From: Proteinivorax hydrogeniformans
Lineage (GTDB): Bacteria; Bacillota; Proteinivoracia; Proteinivoracales; Proteinivoracaceae
Direction of reading: 5' to 3'
DNA: 64,000 bases
Assembly: GCF_040515995.1 (NCBI RefSeq)
Contig: NZ_CP159485.1
Span: 2,604,001 to 2,668,000 of the forward strand
Positions 60,926 through 64,000 of this stretch are shown here, piece after piece. Made by a program: the position numbers and the translations under genes. Position 1 is the first letter of the stretch, and the number at the start of each line of letters is the position of its first letter. Under the pieces are notes generated by a model. That model saw only the letters and a program-made list of their open reading frames with translations, had not been told where the DNA came from and did not search any database.

Positions 60926-62320
60926 ATGGAAATAATTCGCGTAATAGAAGAAAAAATCCTTCATGTAACTGAAAAAGTTTTAGAAACTCTTGAAGGAGGT
61001 ATTGACTACAATACTTTTACTAAAGAATTAAAAAAGGAACTAGATGGTCTTGGTGTAGGGATAATGCAAGAAGTAATTGAAGCAATGGATCAACAAATAG
61101 TTAAAGATAAAAAAGAACGAAAGGACTGGGTCATAGAAAGAAAAGGCGACTATAAAAGTATACTCACCCCTTTTGGTGAAATGACCTATAAACGAACATA
61201 CTTTAAAAACAAAGAGACTAAGAAATATTCCTATTTAGCAGATGAAAATGCTGGCATAACAGCACATATGAGAATAGAACCTACTTTAAAATCCGAGTTG
61301 CTTGAAGCTACTACAAAGCTTTCGTACGAAAAAGCAACACAGGAACTAAGCCGATATAACTCAGAGTTAAAGTTAAGCAAACAAACAGCTGCTAATACAG
61401 TAAGAGACTTTAAGGCAAAAGATTATGAGATCCCTTGTGATAAAAAAGAAGTTCCCACACTTTATATAGAAGCCGATGAAGACCATTTATCAGTACGCTC
61501 TAAAAGGGGAGCACAAGCTAGACTAATCTATGTTCATGAAGGCGTAAAAGAAGTTAATGGTAGGCGTATGCTAATAAATCCTAAGTATTTTACCTCTATT
61601 GATGAAAAGCCGGAAGACTTTTGGTTTAGAGTCTGCGATTTCATATATTCCCAATACGATGTTAATTGTATCAATGATATTTATATACTAGGCGATGGAG
61701 CAAAATGGATACGCTCAGGGCTGGAATACATTCCTAGCTCCACGTTTATCTTAGATAAGTTTCATTTATCTAAATACATCATAATGGCTACAGCTCATGC
61801 TCCAAACTTAAAGACAAAGATTTATAAAAACATAAAGAAGCTAGATAGAGAGGCTGTCTTAGAAAACTTAAAAGAAGCACTTGCAAAGGCAGATAGCAAA
61901 CCAAGGAAAAAGAGAATACAAAAAACTATAACCTATATTAAGAACACTTGGGATGGTATAAAGGCATCAATTGAAAATCCAGAGATAGGGTGCAGTGCCG
62001 AAGGGCATGTGAGCCATGTTTTATCATCCCGTTTGAGCAGTCGCCCTATGGCTTGGAGTCTAAATGGGGCAAAAAAAATGGCATCTATGCGAGCTGTGGA
62101 GGCAAACAAAGAGCAAGTTAAAGACCACTACCTAGAAACTTATAAGCAAAAAGACAATAAAGTAATTGAATTGACAACTGAAGTTAGGAAACAGTTAAAA
62201 GATTTAAAAACGAGAAAAAAGATTGGCAAAGAAAGTTTTAGTAATGTTCCAGTAATGGAATATGGAGTAAACTTAACAAGAGTAGCGCTAAGAGGCCTTA
62301 ATAATAAAATTAGCATTTAA
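60926..62320 (+). CDS. ISLre2-family (UPF0236) transposase
   Basis: A 464-residue transposase. Probable catalytic acids are in YIEADEDHLSVR (about 188-199), ILGDGAKWIRSG (about 254-265) and the Glu in GCSAEGHVSHVLSSRLSSRP (about 355-375), matching the DDE-like core of the UPF0236 family. A helical N-terminal DNA-binding region and a Lys-rich C-terminal region flank it. ATG 60926 was preferred to GTG 60914. The reading frame is complete, so the element may be active. Confidence 0.92.
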   Translation: MEIIRVIEEKILHVTEKVLETLEGGIDYNTFTKELKKELDGLGVGIMQEVIEAMDQQIVKDKKERKDWVIERKGDYKSILTPFGEMTYKRTYFKNKETKKYSYLADENAGITAHMRIEPTLKSELLEATTKLSYEKATQELSRYNSELKLSKQTAANTVRDFKAKDYEIPCDKKEVPTLYIEADEDHLSVRSKRGAQARLIYVHEGVKEVNGRRMLINPKYFTSIDEKPEDFWFRVCDFIYSQYDVNCINDIYILGDGAKWIRSGLEYIPSSTFILDKFHLSKYIIMATAHAPNLKTKIYKNIKKLDREAVLENLKEALAKADSKPRKKRIQKTITYIKNTWDGIKASIENPEIGCSAEGHVSHVLSSRLSSRPMAWSLNGAKKMASMRAVEANKEQVKDHYLETYKQKDNKVIELTTEVRKQLKDLKTRKKIGKESFSNVPVMEYGVNLTRVALRGLNNKISI

Positions 62321-62328
62321 ACTAAAAT

Positions 62329-62513
62329 GTTCTTGGTGAGCCCGGAGGTTACAGTAGTGGCGCCGCAGGGAAGCCTTGGCAGACGGGGGCCCGCCTGTGG
62401 TATAATGTCCTATACCGATGGGTTGGAAAAAAATGTAATGTCCTCGGAGCCGCCCATCGGTTTTTAAACAAGAACCACAGGCGGGGTGGATGTCAAGGCC
62501 GCCACGGTCTTGT
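62329..62513 (+). ncRNA. GC-rich, nested-stem structured segment inside the IS (candidate ncRNA)
   Basis: Between the transposase stop and the right end lies a GC-rich block in an otherwise AT-rich element. Nested perfect stems: GTGGCG with CGCCAC (62357-62362 / 62500-62505), GCCTTG with CAAGGC (62373 / 62493), CCCGCCTGTGGT with ACCACAGGCGGG (62390-62401 / 62475-62486), and CCGATGGG with CCCATCGG (62416-62423 / 62453-62460). GTTCTTG (62329) could pair with CAAGAAC (62469), competing with the last but one stem. The octamer AATGTCCT occurs twice. Coding is unlikely. Whether it acts as RNA or DNA is unknown. Confidence 0.5.
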
Positions 62514-62577
62514 TAAATGTTATATGTATTGTGGAAGTGAGGTTCCTTTTTTTAACCTACAGTGTCTTGACACTATC

Positions 62578-62586
62578 AATTTATCC
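62578..62586. repeat. Target-site duplication, right copy
   Basis: AATTTATCC, identical to 60805-60813. Confidence 0.85.
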
Positions 62587-62949
62587 TTGATTTTAAAGCG
62601 TAGCCATTAGTAAGTGTTATTATCTAACTTATAGACAGGCTGGTACATCTTATGGACCTTGTCCTCTTTTATACTATAACTTTTGTCTATATAAAGCTGT
62701 CCATATTTTAATAAGTCCTTGATACAAGAACGAATTCCCCCTCCGACCTCGTAATTTCCAAGCGACGGCCAGAGCTGCTTTTCAAGTTTGTTCTCTTTTT
62801 TATTATAATTATAGGGTACGGAAACATTTGTGTATCTTTCTACCTCCTCAATGCTAAAGGTAAAACGGTACATATTCAGAGGATCTAAGATGCATATTTT
62901 CCTCTTCCATTAGCTGTTCAGCATATTCTTCAAACGCCTTCCAATCCAC
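62587..62949 (-). pseudogene. Serine hydrolase middle fragment right of the IS, frameshifted
   Basis: Segments DWKAFEEYAEQLMEEENM, then FTFSIEEVERYTNVSVPYNY, GNYEVGGGIRSCIKDLLKYG and YGYALKSR belong to the same serine hydrolase as the fragment at 60350 but lie in different frames. One shift is near 62870; another, removable by deleting one A near 62600, restores TYYGYALKSRINYKGVTL across the IS target site. The N-terminal half with the SxxK motif is absent. The gene was therefore already decayed or has decayed since insertion. The following 247 bases to ridA hold no gene I recognise. Confidence 0.85.
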
Positions 62950-63196
62950 ATTATCCCCCCCTAGTTAGACTAACCATTATAAACCTATTTCTACACTCGA
63001 ACCTTTAACACCTTTAATTTTCTGTTAATTTGTGGACTCATAATTGCTGTAATCGTTACCGCATAAAGTGAAACTTTGAAGTTTGGGGGGCTTACAGCCA
63101 GTTGACCTGAGATACAAAAAGATTCCAACCATCAAAGTCGATGATCAGAACCGTTTTTTATTTGTTTTGGGCTAGATACGTCCCAGCCTCTTTTGT

Positions 63197-63580
63197 TTAT
63201 TTTACTAAAGCTATTGCTTCCATCTCCACTTGGACATCTTTTGGCAAACGGGCAACTTCAACGCAAGAACGAGCAGGCGGATTTTCTGTAAAGTACTGAC
63301 CGTATATTTCGTTTATTTTTCCAAAATCGTCCATGTTCTTAATAAATACTGTCACCTTAATAACGTTGTCCATTGAGCTGCCAGCAGCCTCAACAACTGC
63401 TTTTAGGTTGTCTAGCACTAGCTTTGTTTGCTCTTGCACATCTTGAGTAGGGATTTCCATACTTTGTGGATCTAGAGGAATTTGACCAGAGGTAAAGACC
63501 ATATCCCCAACCTTATTTGCTTGTGCATAGGGGCCAATGGCTTTTGGTGCTTTTTCTGTTGAAACGATAGTTCTGTTCAT
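63197..63580 (-). CDS. ridA: RidA-family enamine/imine deaminase
   Basis: A 127-residue protein of the YjgF/YER057c/UK114 family. It removes reactive enamines produced by PLP enzymes. Motifs: APKAIGPYAQANKVGDMVFTSGQIPLDP at the start (quoted in parts: AIGPYAQA, FTSGQIPL), KVTVFIKNMDDF, and the active-site Arg in PPARSCVEVARLPKDVQVE. It fits a cell with heavy amino-acid catabolism. AAGGAGG precedes ATG 63580. Single gene. Confidence 0.95.
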   Translation of the reverse strand: MNRTIVSTEKAPKAIGPYAQANKVGDMVFTSGQIPLDPQSMEIPTQDVQEQTKLVLDNLKAVVEAAGSSMDNVIKVTVFIKNMDDFGKINEIYGQYFTENPPARSCVEVARLPKDVQVEMEAIALVK

Positions 63581-63667
63581 TAATGAAACCTCCTTAAATT
63601 TTTTGATATAATAGTATTATAGGTTAACCTTTAAATATCCTGCAAAAAAATAAATGAGGTGAATGTT

Positions 63668-64000
63668 ATGTGTGTTTATAAGTTTAATAACGATGGTTTA
63701 AATATTTTTGTATCCACAACCGATATAGGCTCTTTTAAGACAGATGCTGCTACAAAGCTTCCTCCTGCAGAAAGCTTTAAAAGGCTACATGAAAAAACCG
63801 GTGTACCTTTAGATAGAATTGTGCGCCCGAATTTAGCCAACGATTGCTATCACAAAAAAGTGAACCTAGCAGACGGAGGGCGTGGCGTGCTCACCTCAAA
63901 AGAGATAATAAAAGACATAGATGGGCTAATAACTACTGACGTTGGTCTATACTTGGCGATTACAACAGCTGACTGCTATCCCATTGTGTTACATGACTTT
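63668..64000 (+). CDS. pgeF: YfiH/PgeF-family protein (polyphenol oxidase / purine nucleoside phosphorylase), cut by window edge
   Basis: The first 111 codons of a family usually about 250-280 residues long. GAGGTG precedes ATG 63668. The visible part has FVSTTDIGSF, the early histidine region, GLITTDVGLYLAITTADCYP and the conserved Cys of the TADC zinc site. Members have laccase-like, purine nucleoside phosphorylase or peptidoglycan-editing activity; the sequence does not decide among them. Divergent from ridA. Confidence 0.9.
   Translation, partial: MCVYKFNNDGLNIFVSTTDIGSFKTDAATKLPPAESFKRLHEKTGVPLDRIVRPNLANDCYHKKVNLADGGRGVLTSKEIIKDIDGLITTDVGLYLAITTADCYPIVLHDF

Larger units (their letters stand above)
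60814..62577 (+). mobile_element. ISLre2-family insertion sequence, 1764 bp
   Basis: The borders are set by the 9-base direct repeat AATTTATCC on both sides and by terminal inverted repeats: GTTAGTGTAAAATTATTGTAGG on the left against GATAGTGTCAAGACACTGTAGG read inward on the right, shared pattern TAGTGT-n-AA with TGTAGG. It carries one transposase gene, sub-terminal AGGAACCTCA repeats at both ends, and a GC-rich structured segment between the gene and the right end. It is intact by all these signs and recently inserted, as the target duplication is perfect. Confidence 0.9.

Noticed and set aside
11935-63080. The word AAAGTTTCACTTT near 11940, 44565 and (reversed) 63070, considered as a shared operator
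   Set aside because: A 13-base AT-rich word is expected to recur by chance in 64 kb, and the contexts are unrelated.
62950-63196. Plus-strand frame with DLRYKKIPTIKVDDQ before ridA
   Set aside because: Only about 30 codons, no start or ribosome site, not recognisable as a gene fragment.

Overview
The window comes from a low-GC, Gram-positive-type anaerobe of the Clostridia. The evidence is a complete selenium-dependent glycine reductase operon, a tryptophanase, a clostridial single-cluster ferredoxin, T-box, SAM-I and glycine riboswitches, PTS enzymes, and AAGGAGG-type ribosome sites before nearly every gene. Two oligopeptide ABC transporters, a subtilase and the Grd system point to a peptide and amino-acid fermenter (Stickland type). 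I infer that lifestyle from gene content; the genus cannot be named from the sequence alone.

Layout. 1-7.8 kb: small proteins, ferredoxin, a TPR protein overlapping a small exported-peptide ORF (Rap/Phr-like), tryptophanase, an ArsR regulator with a Cys-rich microprotein, a MecA-type penicillin-binding lipoprotein, an unknown gene behind a SAM-I riboswitch, and an RNHCP protein. 7.9-17.6 kb: T-box-controlled glnS convergent with gltX, then a SagB-type oxidoreductase, a BtuF-like protein, a Csp-type copper-binding protein, a NERD protein, a HAD phosphatase and an AprX-like subtilase. 17.7-23.1 kb: oppABCDF copy 1. 23.3-35.2 kb: the PTS and amino-sugar island: ptsHI, a double-PRD regulator, a DAACS carboxylate symporter, crr, nagAB, mupG, murP, murQ, murR. 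35.9-41.4 kb: oppABCDF copy 2. 41.8-52 kb: SecB-like protein, paired small membrane proteins, DEAD-box helicase, a frameshifted PAS-GGDEF-EAL gene, a PLD-family enzyme, a HesB-like selenoprotein with a CsoR-like operator, DHH phosphoesterase, murB and an orphan cas6. 52-60.1 kb: grdX-trxB-trxA-grdE-grdA-grdB-grdC-grdD behind a tandem glycine riboswitch. 60.3-64 kb: a serine-hydrolase pseudogene split by an ISLre2-type insertion sequence that carries a GC-rich, strongly foldable non-coding segment, then ridA and the start of a YfiH/PgeF gene.

How the genes work together. Peptides imported by the Opp systems would feed glycine to the Grd complex, which makes acetyl phosphate, and tryptophan to TnaA. 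MurP with EI, HPr and the free EIIA would import and phosphorylate muropeptide sugars. MupG, MurQ, NagA and NagB would convert them to fructose-6-phosphate. Selenocysteine is used at least three times (grdA, grdB and the HesB-like gene); plain ORF callers break or miss all three.

Points needing care: nagB and the GGDEF-EAL gene each carry an apparent frameshift. nagA and the NERD gene appear to start at non-standard codons (ATC, ATA) behind good ribosome sites. The serine hydrolase is certainly dead. The most unusual items are the Rap/Phr-like pair, the structured segment inside the IS, the SAM riboswitch in front of an unknown gene and a cell-wall enzyme, and a 16S-rRNA-like stretch upstream of the RNHCP gene.
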